The notes under the pieces are model-generated. The model was not told the DNA's origin and made no database searches. It saw only the letters and a list, made by a program, of their open reading frames with translations. The position numbers and the translations under genes are program-made. From contig JAIBBA010000009.1 of assembly GCA_019694895.1 (NCBI GenBank), positions 1-47,703 of the forward strand: a DNA stretch of 47,703 nucleotides, in the 5' to 3' direction. Positions 16,347 through 25,402 of this stretch are shown here, piece by piece; the first letter of the stretch is position 1, and the number at the start of each line of letters is the position of its first letter. This stretch comes from Chitinophagales bacterium (GTDB lineage Bacteria > Bacteroidota > Bacteroidia > Chitinophagales > BACL12).

Positions 16347-18260
16347 ATGAACTTGAAATATTACATCGTTTTGCTTATCGCAAACAGTCTTCAACTATAT
16401 GCCTTTGCACAATCTATGCCCGACCAAATGGTTATTTCTGATGATGGCACCAGACTGTCTGTCGGAGGTCAGGAACCAAATGATTTTTACAATATCGATT
16501 CAATCAGGTCAATTAACCTGATCTTTGACGAACCTAATTACTGGAGCGCATTAACTGCCAATTATGCCTCTAAAACAGACCTGGCAGCCACCATGGTTTA
16601 CAATGGTGATACCCTGGCTGAACAAGTTGGTGTTCGTTTCAAAGGTCAAACCAGTTATATGATGAATATGACTGATAAAAAATCATTTAATATAACCATT
16701 GACTATATCGATAGCTCCCAGGATATCCATGGGTATAATACCTTAAATCTCAATTGTGGATATGAAGATCCTTCATTCATGCGCGAATCGGTTTATGAAA
16801 ATAATATCAGGAAGTATATTCCCGGCCTTGCTGTAAATTATGTGCATCTATATCTCAATGGCGAAGATTGGGGACTCTACCTCAATGTTCAACAGCTTAA
16901 TAAAGATTATTATAAAGAATGGTTCATGACCAACGATGGCACAAGTTGGCGCGCTGAAAAAGAAGGATTCGGCGGACCGGGTGGCGGTGATCCCTTCGGC
17001 GCAGGATATTGCTCTCTCAACTATCTTGGAACTGATTCTTCCGATTATACACCATACTACCAATTAAAATCAACAGATCTTGAAGATCCGTGGACAGACC
17101 TGATCAATACTACCGATGTTCTCAACAACACTGCTGATGCCTCTTTGGAAGACGCTGTGAATAATGTGCTTGACCTTGACCGCACTCTGTGGTTCCTGGC
17201 ACTCGAAATTATATTCAGCGATGATGATAGTTATGTCAATAAAGGTGGGATGGATTACTATGTGTATTGGGAAAAAGAAACAGATCGCATAGTGCCAATG
17301 GAATATGATGGCAATAGCTGTATGGATCCCATGCATTTATCGTGGACACCATTTTATCATGAAACAGATGCTGATTATGCATTATTGAACGTGCTCCTCG
17401 GTAACGATAATATTCGTCAGCGATATCTGGCTCACATGCGTACCATCCTCGACGAATTATTCAACTCCGATTACATGGATGCCTACATCGATGCAATGGA
17501 TACACGCATTGACGCACTCGTAAATGCCGATCCTAAAAAAATCTATACCTATGCACAATACAATGCTGATGTCACTGAACTGAAAACATTTGTCGAGGAA
17601 CATTATAATGATTTCATCAATAATACCGAAATAGATCGCCTTGACCCTGAAATTTCAGAAACACTGATGTATTCCGCAGCAGGAGATTGGATTGCTCCCT
17701 TATCAATGGAAGCACCCGTAGTAACCACAAATGTGTATACTGAAAGCAATATCAATGGTGTAAATCTCTACTACGGCACAGGGCTAGTTGGAAGATTTTA
17801 CCCGCTGCAAATGTTTGACGATGGCGCTCATAATGATGGACTTTTTAACGATGGAACCTGGGGTGCAAATCTCCCCGCTATGCCTGCAGGGACTGATGTT
17901 CGATACTACATTGAGGCAATTGCCGATGATGGATACGGAACACGCTCCTATGACCCTGTAGGCGCTGAACACGATGTATATTATTATCAAGTTCGAGGCA
18001 ATGTGGCCGTAGAAGACTTTATTGCAGAAACTATTAATGTTTATCCGAACCCTGCCACTGATATGGTGCAAATTATTTTGCCGTCATCAAATGAAACAGC
18101 TGATATCGAATTGTTCTCTCTTGGAGGAAATAGTGTGCTGAATCAATTAAATTATAAGTCAGGAGCACCTCTCAATATATCTAAAATTGCTCCGGGTTGT
18201 TATTTCCTGCATACAAAACAAAATGAAGTTACAGCAATAACAAAAATCATAATTCAGTAA
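16347..18260 (+). CDS. CotH-family secreted protein with T9SS sorting domain
   Basis: A 637-residue exported protein with a signal peptide at about residues 1-21. The CotH-like region (about 85-330) shows VRFKGQTSYM, then KKSFNITIDY, ALTANYASKT upstream, YVHLYLNGEDWGLYLNVQQL, and EIIFSDDDSYVNKGGMDYY. CotH proteins include protein kinases first known from Bacillus spore coat. Where the family usually has a Trp-Asp-x-Asp type motif this protein has EYDGN, so catalysis is uncertain. Residues 563-637 form a typical type A C-terminal sorting domain (INVYPNPATD start, KIIIQ end), marking it as T9SS cargo attached to or released from the surface. A near -7 box, TACCTTTA, lies at 16333-16340, very close to the start. 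Confidence 0.87.
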   Translation: MNLKYYIVLLIANSLQLYAFAQSMPDQMVISDDGTRLSVGGQEPNDFYNIDSIRSINLIFDEPNYWSALTANYASKTDLAATMVYNGDTLAEQVGVRFKGQTSYMMNMTDKKSFNITIDYIDSSQDIHGYNTLNLNCGYEDPSFMRESVYENNIRKYIPGLAVNYVHLYLNGEDWGLYLNVQQLNKDYYKEWFMTNDGTSWRAEKEGFGGPGGGDPFGAGYCSLNYLGTDSSDYTPYYQLKSTDLEDPWTDLINTTDVLNNTADASLEDAVNNVLDLDRTLWFLALEIIFSDDDSYVNKGGMDYYVYWEKETDRIVPMEYDGNSCMDPMHLSWTPFYHETDADYALLNVLLGNDNIRQRYLAHMRTILDELFNSDYMDAYIDAMDTRIDALVNADPKKIYTYAQYNADVTELKTFVEEHYNDFINNTEIDRLDPEISETLMYSAAGDWIAPLSMEAPVVTTNVYTESNINGVNLYYGTGLVGRFYPLQMFDDGAHNDGLFNDGTWGANLPAMPAGTDVRYYIEAIADDGYGTRSYDPVGAEHDVYYYQVRGNVAVEDFIAETINVYPNPATDMVQIILPSSNETADIELFSLGGNSVLNQLNYKSGAPLNISKIAPGCYFLHTKQNEVTAITKIIIQ

Positions 18261-18268
18261 AAAAGAAA

Positions 18269-18300
18269 AAGCCATCCGAAACTCGAATGGCTTATTTTAT
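18269..18300. terminator. Bidirectional terminator between CotH and Omp28 genes
   Basis: Stem GCCATCCGA (18271-18279) with TCGAATGGC (18283-18291), one mismatch and a 3-base loop. The plus side is followed by TTATTTTAT and the minus side by a T-rich run (the plus strand reads AAAAAAGAAAAA before the stem). It serves both convergent genes, and looks stronger for the leftward one. Confidence 0.85.
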
Positions 18301-18313
18301 AAGTGTTATCTGT

Positions 18314-19171
18314 TTACAAATCTGCTTCAGCGGCTTGGATTACCGTTTTGTTTTCTGTTTCGAAATTATGCACAAATCCTATCACTGCCATATTATCGGC
18401 ATTCCATGTGTCAGGAAGCGTGTAGTCGTATTCGAATGTATACCATCTGCCGGCAACATTTTCTTCCGGCAAAGCCTCACCAAGGTAAAAACTTAGGAAT
18501 TTTCTCAATACATGATTGTGTACGTAATCCTCAACCTCACCGCCAACATTATCATCGATCTGCGCTGCAATAATGCCACTTTCAACTAATGCAACACTTA
18601 AATGATTTACATTCGTAACATCAGAAGTATAGGCTACCTTAACCAGCACATGTAAGTTGCGTGTTGCGGCATCAAACGTTGGGGTTATTTCAATATTACA
18701 TGGAGAGCTAAGAGCTAATTGATCATTCACATACGAAGCAATATTCGCAGGCACTTCAGGAATATATCCATCGGCTTCAAAATCTGTTCTGTCAATAAAT
18801 GAGGCAGGCCATCCTACAACCGGACCCATGTAATCATCAAGTTGATATGATTCTGTAGTGGTCAGATTTTGCTCGATATATAGTGGATCTGCAAAATAAT
18901 TATACTCTGCTATTGCTGTCACCCTTCCAGGATGTGCGCTTATTGCATCACTAATAGCAATATGTGCGTCGGGGCAATTCGGACATGCAGCTCCTGTAAA
19001 ATCTTCTATTAACACTACTTTGTTTTGAGGCGTTTCAGGAGTGCCAACACCGGTTTCATATTCTGTATCTGTAAGGTCAATTGTAGGTCCCACCTCGTCG
19101 CACGACGAAAATGCAAAAGGCAATAAAGCTACCGAAAGCATTAATACGTTTATCCTCGTTCTGTTCATCAT
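18314..19171 (-). CDS. Omp28-related outer-membrane lipoprotein
   Basis: A 285-residue lipoprotein: signal peptide with lipobox AFSSC, modified Cys C24. A thioredoxin-like segment follows, KVVLIEDFTGAACPNCPDAH, with the redox pair C63-x-x-C66, and then residues of the Omp28 family (VVGWPASFIDR, an LSVALVESGI strand). Omp28-family proteins of Bacteroidota are outer-membrane or surface lipoproteins of unclear function. It begins 10 bases after the DUF6029 gene, in the same operon, and opposite a TlpA-type thioredoxin gene. This setting suggests thiol chemistry at the envelope; that part is inference. Confidence 0.85.
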   Translation of the reverse strand: MMNRTRINVLMLSVALLPFAFSSCDEVGPTIDLTDTEYETGVGTPETPQNKVVLIEDFTGAACPNCPDAHIAISDAISAHPGRVTAIAEYNYFADPLYIEQNLTTTESYQLDDYMGPVVGWPASFIDRTDFEADGYIPEVPANIASYVNDQLALSSPCNIEITPTFDAATRNLHVLVKVAYTSDVTNVNHLSVALVESGIIAAQIDDNVGGEVEDYVHNHVLRKFLSFYLGEALPEENVAGRWYTFEYDYTLPDTWNADNMAVIGFVHNFETENKTVIQAAEADL

Positions 19172-19181
19172 ACAAATAAAT

Positions 19182-20771
19182 TTAGAATGTTGTTGTAATA
19201 CCTGCTTTTAATCCGCTGAAGGCTGGCTCGTAACGACAAACACCTCCGGTGCAAACAATACCCGCAATTTGTTTCACGTAATTCAACGTGAATCGGGTTG
19301 ATTTTTGTGTGTATCCTGCAAAAACAGAATAATAATGTAATGCATCATCTGTTTTCAATGGATCGTAATTCCACATGTCGCTTACGGCAAAACTCCATTT
19401 GGGGGCAATATTATATTCAACTAATCCATACACCCAGCTACCAAAGTCTTGTTCGCAATGCTGATATTGCAATTCCAAGCGCATCGATTTTTTCTTTGAG
19501 AATTTATAAGTAAATTCTGCAAATGGTGTAATCGCCTCTACCATTGGACGCCCGGGCTCGTTCTCATAAATTGCCTGATTGTAGTGAACTAATTGTCCTC
19601 CTAATAATAACTTGTATTTCTGCTTGCGCATTTCGAAATCTGCAAATACCTCCGTAAATAATTCGGTAGTATCGTTGGTAACATTCGAATAATTGATGTT
19701 GATGGTATATCCTTTTTTCGGAGTGAAAGTGCCATTCACCTGATAAGCAAATTCTCCCAACTCCTGCGCCACCGCCTGGTATCGTGCCGTAAGGCGAAGT
19801 GAATTCTGCTTCGTCAATGAAGGCAAATAATCCATTATCCCATCCAGTAGCGTAGTGTTCGGAGATACTCGCATTACCCAATTATCAACCATGCGCACTT
19901 GCCCGGTAATACCAAAACCGTCACCGATTTTTGAAGTCGAGTAGGTGAGTGACGAGTATAACACATTCCCCTTGCTGTCATCAAGAATCCCACTTGGTGT
20001 TCTGATAGCATCAGTCGATTTCATCGCATATTCTGCATACCAGGTAACACTCTTTATAGATAATGTGTTGAAAATGCTCCCCGCATACATATTGTATTTC
20101 GGAACAAACCTGTCGGCAAGATCATAACTGTTGATTTGCGCAACAATGATATCCATATTATCCTGATCTATCGTTCGGTTAACAAAACTTGCTCCCGGCG
20201 CTATCGTTATATTCGAATTTTTTGTGGGCAAAAGACCTTCAATCGTTGCACCTTTAATAACAGGCTCATATCTGGTAAACAAATCTTTCATTTGTCCGCC
20301 AATTGCCTTTATTTTCCAATCATCATTTATCTGATATTCAAGTTCAACGCCAAAAAGTGCATTGTCTATGCCTAATGGTCTTTCTTCGTAAGCACGAAAT
20401 GTCAATCCGGTTCCAAATTGATCATAAATATATCCTCCCGTTATCTTAAATGCATCGATCTTTTTACTGATATACCACCTGCCAATACCGGCATCTGTAT
20501 ATGGAATCCCGGGATTATGAAGATTCGAATTCAAAAACATATCCAGGCGAACGCCTGCCTCCAATCCCCAGGCATCATTCCTGTAATAGGTAGTAAGCCA
20601 GCTATTGGCACCACTCAATAAATTGTCGTAGTGGGGTGTACCGGTAGCCCCAATTAGACTGTCGCGCTGATAGAATTCCGTATTCAATTGCAAATCGCCG
20701 GATATCGCTCCCTGTCCAAATACAGTCATCGCAGAGGCAATCATCAAGGCTACTAAAAAACTTTTTCTCAT
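19182..20771 (-). CDS. DUF6029-family outer-membrane barrel protein
   Basis: A 529-residue protein with a signal peptide (residues 1-19, cleaved near VFG-QG), then alternating amphipathic strands throughout and an aromatic last residue (ITTTF), as in a large outer-membrane beta-barrel. It fits the Bacteroidota family DUF6029, whose function is not known. Cysteines are scarce: besides one near residue 444, a pair at C507 and C512 (CTGGVC) lies in the last hairpin. It heads a two-gene operon with the Omp28-like lipoprotein and is divergent from a thioredoxin-like gene. A family of porins is the simplest alternative reading. Confidence 0.8.
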   Translation of the reverse strand: MRKSFLVALMIASAMTVFGQGAISGDLQLNTEFYQRDSLIGATGTPHYDNLLSGANSWLTTYYRNDAWGLEAGVRLDMFLNSNLHNPGIPYTDAGIGRWYISKKIDAFKITGGYIYDQFGTGLTFRAYEERPLGIDNALFGVELEYQINDDWKIKAIGGQMKDLFTRYEPVIKGATIEGLLPTKNSNITIAPGASFVNRTIDQDNMDIIVAQINSYDLADRFVPKYNMYAGSIFNTLSIKSVTWYAEYAMKSTDAIRTPSGILDDSKGNVLYSSLTYSTSKIGDGFGITGQVRMVDNWVMRVSPNTTLLDGIMDYLPSLTKQNSLRLTARYQAVAQELGEFAYQVNGTFTPKKGYTININYSNVTNDTTELFTEVFADFEMRKQKYKLLLGGQLVHYNQAIYENEPGRPMVEAITPFAEFTYKFSKKKSMRLELQYQHCEQDFGSWVYGLVEYNIAPKWSFAVSDMWNYDPLKTDDALHYYSVFAGYTQKSTRFTLNYVKQIAGIVCTGGVCRYEPAFSGLKAGITTTF

Positions 20772-20972
20772 AGGCTAAGGTTTCCGACGCTAAGTTAAGC
20801 ACCTGTGCCGACTTTGATCTCCCTCCTTTTCAAATTGACAGGCTCCTGTAGTGTAAAATGCTGGATACCGGTAATGTTCAGACTTCGTCGTTTTAATGTC
20901 ATTTCCTCGGTCATTGCCCGCAAGGAGGCTAAAACCTAAGGAAAATTGGCACATATCTTGCTCTGCAAATGC

Positions 20973-20980
20973 TATCTTTG
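20973..20980 (+). promoter_or_regulatory. -7 promoter box of the TlpA-like gene
   Basis: TATCTTTG, a perfect match to the Bacteroidota -7 box TAnnTTTG, ends 20 bases before the ATG at 21001. A possible -33 TTG at 20946-20948 is 24 bases upstream, slightly too far. The box supports the start at 21001, since an upstream in-frame ATG at 20896 would place it inside the coding region. Confidence 0.6.
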
Positions 20981-21000
20981 AAACAAAATATACCCTTGCG

Positions 21001-21495
21001 ATGAAAAAATTTGTTCTGCTTTCTGCCACCTTGTTTGCTGCTATTACTATGGTTAATGCTCAGGATAAACTCCCAAGCCTTGAACTTTCTGATGTTAATG
21101 GCAATAAAATCAATGTGGCCGATTATAGTAATGACAGCACTATTCAGGTGTTCAGCTTCTGGGCTACCTGGTGTGTGCCTTGTAAGGAGGAGTTGAATAA
21201 TATTGCTGAAATTTATGAAGACTGGCAAAAAGATTACAAGGTTGAAATCATCGCAGTTTCTATCGACGATGCCAAAACCAAGGCAAATGCAAAATCTTAT
21301 GCCGAAGGACAAGGTTGGACTTATACAGTGCTTCTCGATACCAATAAAGACCTTCAGCGTTTATTGGGCGGTCAATCCGTGCCATTTACCGTGATCACCG
21401 ATAAAAGCGGGAATATCGTTGATAAACATACCGGCTATATCGAGGGTGATGAATATGAATTGGAAGATAAAATCGCCAAACTCGCCAAAGAATAA
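21001..21495 (+). CDS. TlpA-like thioredoxin-fold protein, exported
   Basis: A 164-residue TlpA/ResA-type disulfide oxidoreductase. The signal peptide is residues 1-20 (MKKFVLLSATLFAAITMVNA). The active site is W57-C58-V-P-C61 in FSFWATWCVPCKEE, and the cis-proline loop is GGQSVPFTVITD. It would reduce or exchange disulfides in the periplasm. I chose the ATG at 21001 because it opens the signal peptide; the frame is open back to 20896, but that would add 35 polar residues. It is divergent from the DUF6029/Omp28 operon (229 bases apart) and convergent with hemW (30 bases). Confidence 0.92.
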   Translation: MKKFVLLSATLFAAITMVNAQDKLPSLELSDVNGNKINVADYSNDSTIQVFSFWATWCVPCKEELNNIAEIYEDWQKDYKVEIIAVSIDDAKTKANAKSYAEGQGWTYTVLLDTNKDLQRLLGGQSVPFTVITDKSGNIVDKHTGYIEGDEYELEDKIAKLAKE

Positions 21496-21525
21496 GGCAG
21501 CTTCTTTAGCACCATTCAATTATTT

Positions 21526-22674
21526 TTAGTCAACAAAAAACAAATCGCTGATCACACTGTCGGCTATGAATAAGTGTGATGGAGAAATACGTGCAATATT
21601 ATTTTCAATAATCATTTTCTCTGCACTTTCCAATCGGCGAATTTCATTTGTCAGTTGATTATGATATACTTCACCAAATTCGCTCAAAAACCGCTCCAGG
21701 TCTAAGCCACGTGTTGTTCGCAGGGCTGTCATGATCCGCTCGTTCATGCGCTGATGCATGTCTAAATTTTCTATGGTGTAGTATTCGTTTCCCGATTTAT
21801 CGTATCGTATATATAAGGCATTGTTGTTGATATTCCATTGTCGCGAAACACCATTATACGAATGTGCTGCAGCTCCAATTCCTAAATAATAATATCCTGC
21901 CCAATAGGCGCTATTGTGTATGGCAGTATGACCGGGTAATGCAAAGTTGGAAATTTCATAATGATCATATCCCGCATCAATCAACATGTGGCGAAGAATC
22001 TCAAATTGCTCTGCAGCCAATTGCTCATCAGGCATTTCGGATTTTCCGGTTTGAATGAAATGGGCAAGAGCAGTCTTTGGTTCAACGGTCAACGCATAGC
22101 TCGAAATATGTGGCACCTTCAAGTCTATCAATGTTTGAATGTTGGACCGCCATTCCTCATGCGATGATCCGGGGATACCATAAATGAGGTCTGCCGACAT
22201 ATGCTCGAACCCACTTAACATGGCATCGGTAATAACCTGCTTTGCCTGTGACCCCGTATGAGTGCGATTCATCCATTGAAGGTCGTGGTCAATAAATGAT
22301 TGTACGCCAATGCTTAATCGATTAATACCGGCTGCATGAATGGACTCAATATAGGGTTTAGAAAGATCATCGGGATTCGCCTCCAGTGTAACCTCCGCAT
22401 CAGCGCGAACGGTATGAAGCTGCTTGATATGCGCAAGCAGGGAACTGATTTCATCAGCCGTCAACACAGAGGGTGTGCCTCCTCCAAAGTATATCGATCG
22501 AATGATCTTTCCTTCGGTATACCCTACACGCGCATCTATCTCACTGTGCATGGCAAGGAGGTATGCCTCTTTTGACTGCAGGGAGGTTGAGAAATGAAAA
22601 TTGCAATAATGACAGGCCTTTCTGCAAAAAGGGATATGCAAATAAATACCGGCCTCCTGATCGTTAATGTACAT
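21526..22674 (-). CDS. hemW: Radical SAM heme chaperone HemW
   Basis: HemW-type protein of the oxygen-independent coproporphyrinogen oxidase superfamily, 382 residues. The radical SAM site is C17-x3-C21-x2-C24 in IPFCRKACHYCNFHF, followed by YFGGGTPSVL (SAM-binding) and LSIGVQSF. HemW hands heme to client proteins such as respiratory enzymes, and is not itself a coproporphyrinogen oxidase in the bacteria tested. The start at 22674 is preferred over an in-frame ATG at 22719, since a perfect -7 box lies between them (22685-22692) and the shorter form begins like its relatives. It shares a 43-base promoter region with the divergent Omp85-family gene. Confidence 0.92.
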   Translation of the reverse strand: MYINDQEAGIYLHIPFCRKACHYCNFHFSTSLQSKEAYLLAMHSEIDARVGYTEGKIIRSIYFGGGTPSVLTADEISSLLAHIKQLHTVRADAEVTLEANPDDLSKPYIESIHAAGINRLSIGVQSFIDHDLQWMNRTHTGSQAKQVITDAMLSGFEHMSADLIYGIPGSSHEEWRSNIQTLIDLKVPHISSYALTVEPKTALAHFIQTGKSEMPDEQLAAEQFEILRHMLIDAGYDHYEISNFALPGHTAIHNSAYWAGYYYLGIGAAAHSYNGVSRQWNINNNALYIRYDKSGNEYYTIENLDMHQRMNERIMTALRTTRGLDLERFLSEFGEVYHNQLTNEIRRLESAEKMIIENNIARISPSHLFIADSVISDLFFVD

Positions 22675-22684
22675 GCGCTTACTG

Positions 22685-22692
22685 CAAAAGTA
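22685..22692 (-). promoter_or_regulatory. -7 promoter box of hemW
   Basis: CAAAAGTA on the plus strand, TACTTTTG on the minus strand, a perfect TAnnTTTG box. It lies 10 bases upstream of the chosen hemW ATG, so the transcript would be almost leaderless. No clear -33 element is seen. Confidence 0.5.
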
Positions 22693-22696
22693 TGGG

Positions 22697-22704
22697 TAAA
22701 TTTG
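22697..22704 (+). promoter_or_regulatory. -7 promoter box of the Omp85-family gene
   Basis: TAAATTTG, a perfect TAnnTTTG box, ends 13 bases before the ATG at 22718. It is only 4 bases from the oppositely oriented hemW box, so RNA polymerase could probably not use both at once. No clear -33 element is seen. Confidence 0.5.
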
Positions 22705-22717
22705 CATAACCATTACC

Positions 22718-24505
22718 ATGAGGCGATTCGGTATACTCCTCTGCTTGAATTTTTTTCTTTGGCATCATGCACATGCTCAGGATAGTATATATATTGTCAC
22801 AAACTACAACAATCAACTTAACGAATATCTGTCCGATTTCAATACCACTTTTGCTACTATACAGGAAGCAGAACATGCATTGAATGATTTGGTGCACACG
22901 ATGCAAATAGACGGCTACCTCACTGCTGCATGGCGATGGGAACCAAATGAAATGCACGGTAACCCTTCTGTAAAAGTCGTAGAAATAAACCTTGGCAAAA
23001 AAGTGCTGTGGGCTAATCTAGATGCTTCAGGTGTAGAGCCTTGGCTTTTGCGCGCTGCAGGTTTTGATCCCGAAGATTGGATAAATACTACTTATAATCA
23101 AAATAAGGCAGCATCATTTTTACAGGAATTGGTATCCTATGCAAACAACAATGGTTATCCGTTTGCATCATCGCATCTCGACAGTATAACATACATCGAC
23201 TCAACATTATCGGCAAAGGTGATATTTGAGAAAAATATTCTCATCTTTTTTGATACCATTAAGGTAATAGGATCATTACAAGTAACATCAAACTTTATCA
23301 CACAATATACTCAAATAATTTCCGGTCAACCTTATGATCAATCACTGATCGATGCACTGCCTTCGCGTTTGAAAGAACTGAATTTTCTTCAGCAAACAAA
23401 AGCCCCCCAAATTGAGTTCATGGGAAATAAAGCCACTGTTCTCATATTCGCTGATGACAAGCGTTCCGGCAGTTTTGACTTTCTTCTTGGTGTGCTGCCG
23501 AATAATGAAATTACAGGACGATTGATCATTACGGGTGATATGCGTTTACATCTTCAAAACGTGTTTCATTCAGGCGAGGAGATTCATTTCCAATATACAA
23601 AACTCGAAAGTGCTTCAAAGTCAATGGACGCGGCATTTACCTATCCATATTTACCGCATATACCGCTTGGCCCTGATGCCTCGTTTCATCTGTATTTAAA
23701 GGATTCGACATTCCTCGAAAGAAAAGCTTCTGCAGGCGTTGTTTGGCAGATAGCAGGAAATCATTCATTAAAAGGTTTTACTTCGTTTTATAATTCTTCC
23801 GTACTCAGACCGGATACCACTTTTGTATTGTTGAATTATGCATTGCCATCTATGCTCGACGTGAAAGAGAATGCTTATGGCCTCACCTGGCAATATCAAC
23901 ATCTCGATTATACATTTAATCCGCGAAAGGGATACGCCATTGCATTGACAGGCACCGCCGGAACGCGGACTATCCTCGAAAATGTAAGCATTACAGAATT
24001 GTTTAATCCCTTAACTCCTGATTTCGATTTCAGTACATTATATGATAGCATTGAAAATAAATCCCTGTCGCTGAAATATCAATATGATCTGCAATATTTT
24101 ATTCCCTTGTATAATCGTATGGCGATTTTATTACAGGTGCGCGGAGCATCTATTTTACACGATAATATTGTTGAGAATGAATTATATAGAATCGGCGGAA
24201 ATCAATTGCTAAGAGGTTTTGATGAACAAAGCTTGCCGGTCTCCGACTATCATATCGGCACCTTTGAATATCGATACCTGCTGTCTCAAAATGCCTATAC
24301 ATCGGTTTTTGTCGATGCCGGCGTTACCAAAAATAATGCACTCGATAATACTGCTTTGGTCTATCCCTACGGTTTCGGCGCCGGCGTTCGATTTGAAACA
24401 AAAGCGGGTATCTTTGGCCTTTCATATGCACTCGGAGGCTCAAATATGAATCCTGTGCAGGTGAAAAATACAAAAGTGCATTTCGGATACATCAATTATT
24501 TCTAG
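22718..24505 (+). CDS. Omp85-superfamily outer-membrane protein (BamA/TamA-like)
   Basis: A 595-residue exported protein (signal peptide about 1-20, ending HAHA-QD). The N-terminal third (about 60-230) looks like POTRA-type domains, the rest like a 16-strand barrel. Two Omp85 hallmarks are visible: the loop-6 motif LRGF at 498-501 in GGNQLLRGFDEQ, and the penultimate-strand pattern GFGAGVRFETKAG at 552-564. It ends in an aromatic residue (YINYF). It is too short for BamA (usually 750-900), so a TamA-like or other assembly or translocation role is more likely. Its stop TAG shares a base with the GTG start of the next gene. Confidence 0.8.
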   Translation: MRRFGILLCLNFFLWHHAHAQDSIYIVTNYNNQLNEYLSDFNTTFATIQEAEHALNDLVHTMQIDGYLTAAWRWEPNEMHGNPSVKVVEINLGKKVLWANLDASGVEPWLLRAAGFDPEDWINTTYNQNKAASFLQELVSYANNNGYPFASSHLDSITYIDSTLSAKVIFEKNILIFFDTIKVIGSLQVTSNFITQYTQIISGQPYDQSLIDALPSRLKELNFLQQTKAPQIEFMGNKATVLIFADDKRSGSFDFLLGVLPNNEITGRLIITGDMRLHLQNVFHSGEEIHFQYTKLESASKSMDAAFTYPYLPHIPLGPDASFHLYLKDSTFLERKASAGVVWQIAGNHSLKGFTSFYNSSVLRPDTTFVLLNYALPSMLDVKENAYGLTWQYQHLDYTFNPRKGYAIALTGTAGTRTILENVSITELFNPLTPDFDFSTLYDSIENKSLSLKYQYDLQYFIPLYNRMAILLQVRGASILHDNIVENELYRIGGNQLLRGFDEQSLPVSDYHIGTFEYRYLLSQNAYTSVFVDAGVTKNNALDNTALVYPYGFGAGVRFETKAGIFGLSYALGGSNMNPVQVKNTKVHFGYINYF

Positions 24506-25395
24506 TGAAGCGAATTACGGTAGCTGCATGCTTAATGGTCTCCCTCAGTGTTACAGCCGGGGCACAGGACACCATTTTGCAAAATCCCGCTCCCGATACC
24601 CTCATTCACTACGCTTATGATACTGCTGCTTTGATGAAACGCATGCATTTTGCACCGGTTGATTACGATAGCCTCCTCGCATCACCAAACACCAATCGCA
24701 AAACAGCACCTTTCAGCAGCTTTCATGTCGAAAAACGCGATCTTCTGCTTCCCGGATTGTGCCTGCTGATGCTAATTTATGTTACCTGGCTAAGATATAC
24801 CTATGGCAAGGAATTGCGTGAGAATTTTACTGTCATATTAAATACCAACCTCGGACAACAGATTTACCGCGATAGAGAGTTTTCGGCCAACATTTTTAAG
24901 TTTCTCACCTTCATCAATTTTGCCCTGGGAGGAGGTATGCTGGTCTACTTGACCACAACATATTATCATGTGAACCTTCCCTTTAACCAGACAGGGTTAA
25001 ATGTCGCACTTATGGTTATGGCTGTATTTGCATTATATCTGGTGAAGGGCTTTGTTTATAGGTTTGTTGGTGCTGTATTCAATATCACGGCATCCCTTAG
25101 ATTTTTCAGATTCAATGCTTTGGTGATTTACCACCTGCTTGGAATAGGACTGCTTCCCTTCATCCTTCTGGCTGCCTTTGCAGAACCTCCTGTCAATACC
25201 TGGGCACTGTTTGCAGCTTTGATATTGGTTGCCATTGCCATTGTTTTGAGGGTGTTTAAAGGCCTTACGGTTGCCCTGAGTTCGGGGAAATTGCATATCC
25301 TCTACTTTTTGCTGTATATTTGCGCCCTCGAAGTGGCCCCACTACTCATAGCCATAAGGCTGTTTGACCTTTGGGCCGGTTCACAGCCTAAATAA
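24505..25395 (+). CDS. DUF4271 membrane protein
   Basis: A 296-residue inner-membrane protein. A signal-like hydrophobic start (1-20) is followed by about 70 polar residues and then six or seven transmembrane segments (from about 80 to 290). It fits the Bacteroidota family DUF4271, which is commonly found directly before a HemD-like gene, as here. The start is a GTG at 24505, overlapping the previous stop by one base (TAGTG), which suggests translational coupling with the Omp85-family gene. Function is unknown. Confidence 0.82.
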   Translation: MKRITVAACLMVSLSVTAGAQDTILQNPAPDTLIHYAYDTAALMKRMHFAPVDYDSLLASPNTNRKTAPFSSFHVEKRDLLLPGLCLLMLIYVTWLRYTYGKELRENFTVILNTNLGQQIYRDREFSANIFKFLTFINFALGGGMLVYLTTTYYHVNLPFNQTGLNVALMVMAVFALYLVKGFVYRFVGAVFNITASLRFFRFNALVIYHLLGIGLLPFILLAAFAEPPVNTWALFAALILVAIAIVLRVFKGLTVALSSGKLHILYFLLYICALEVAPLLIAIRLFDLWAGSQPK

Positions 25396-25402
25396 GTAAC
25401 CG

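Noticed and set aside
18287..18496. Plus-strand frame beginning inside a terminator
   Set aside because: It overlaps the bidirectional terminator and the 3' end of the Omp28-like gene; a shadow of that gene.
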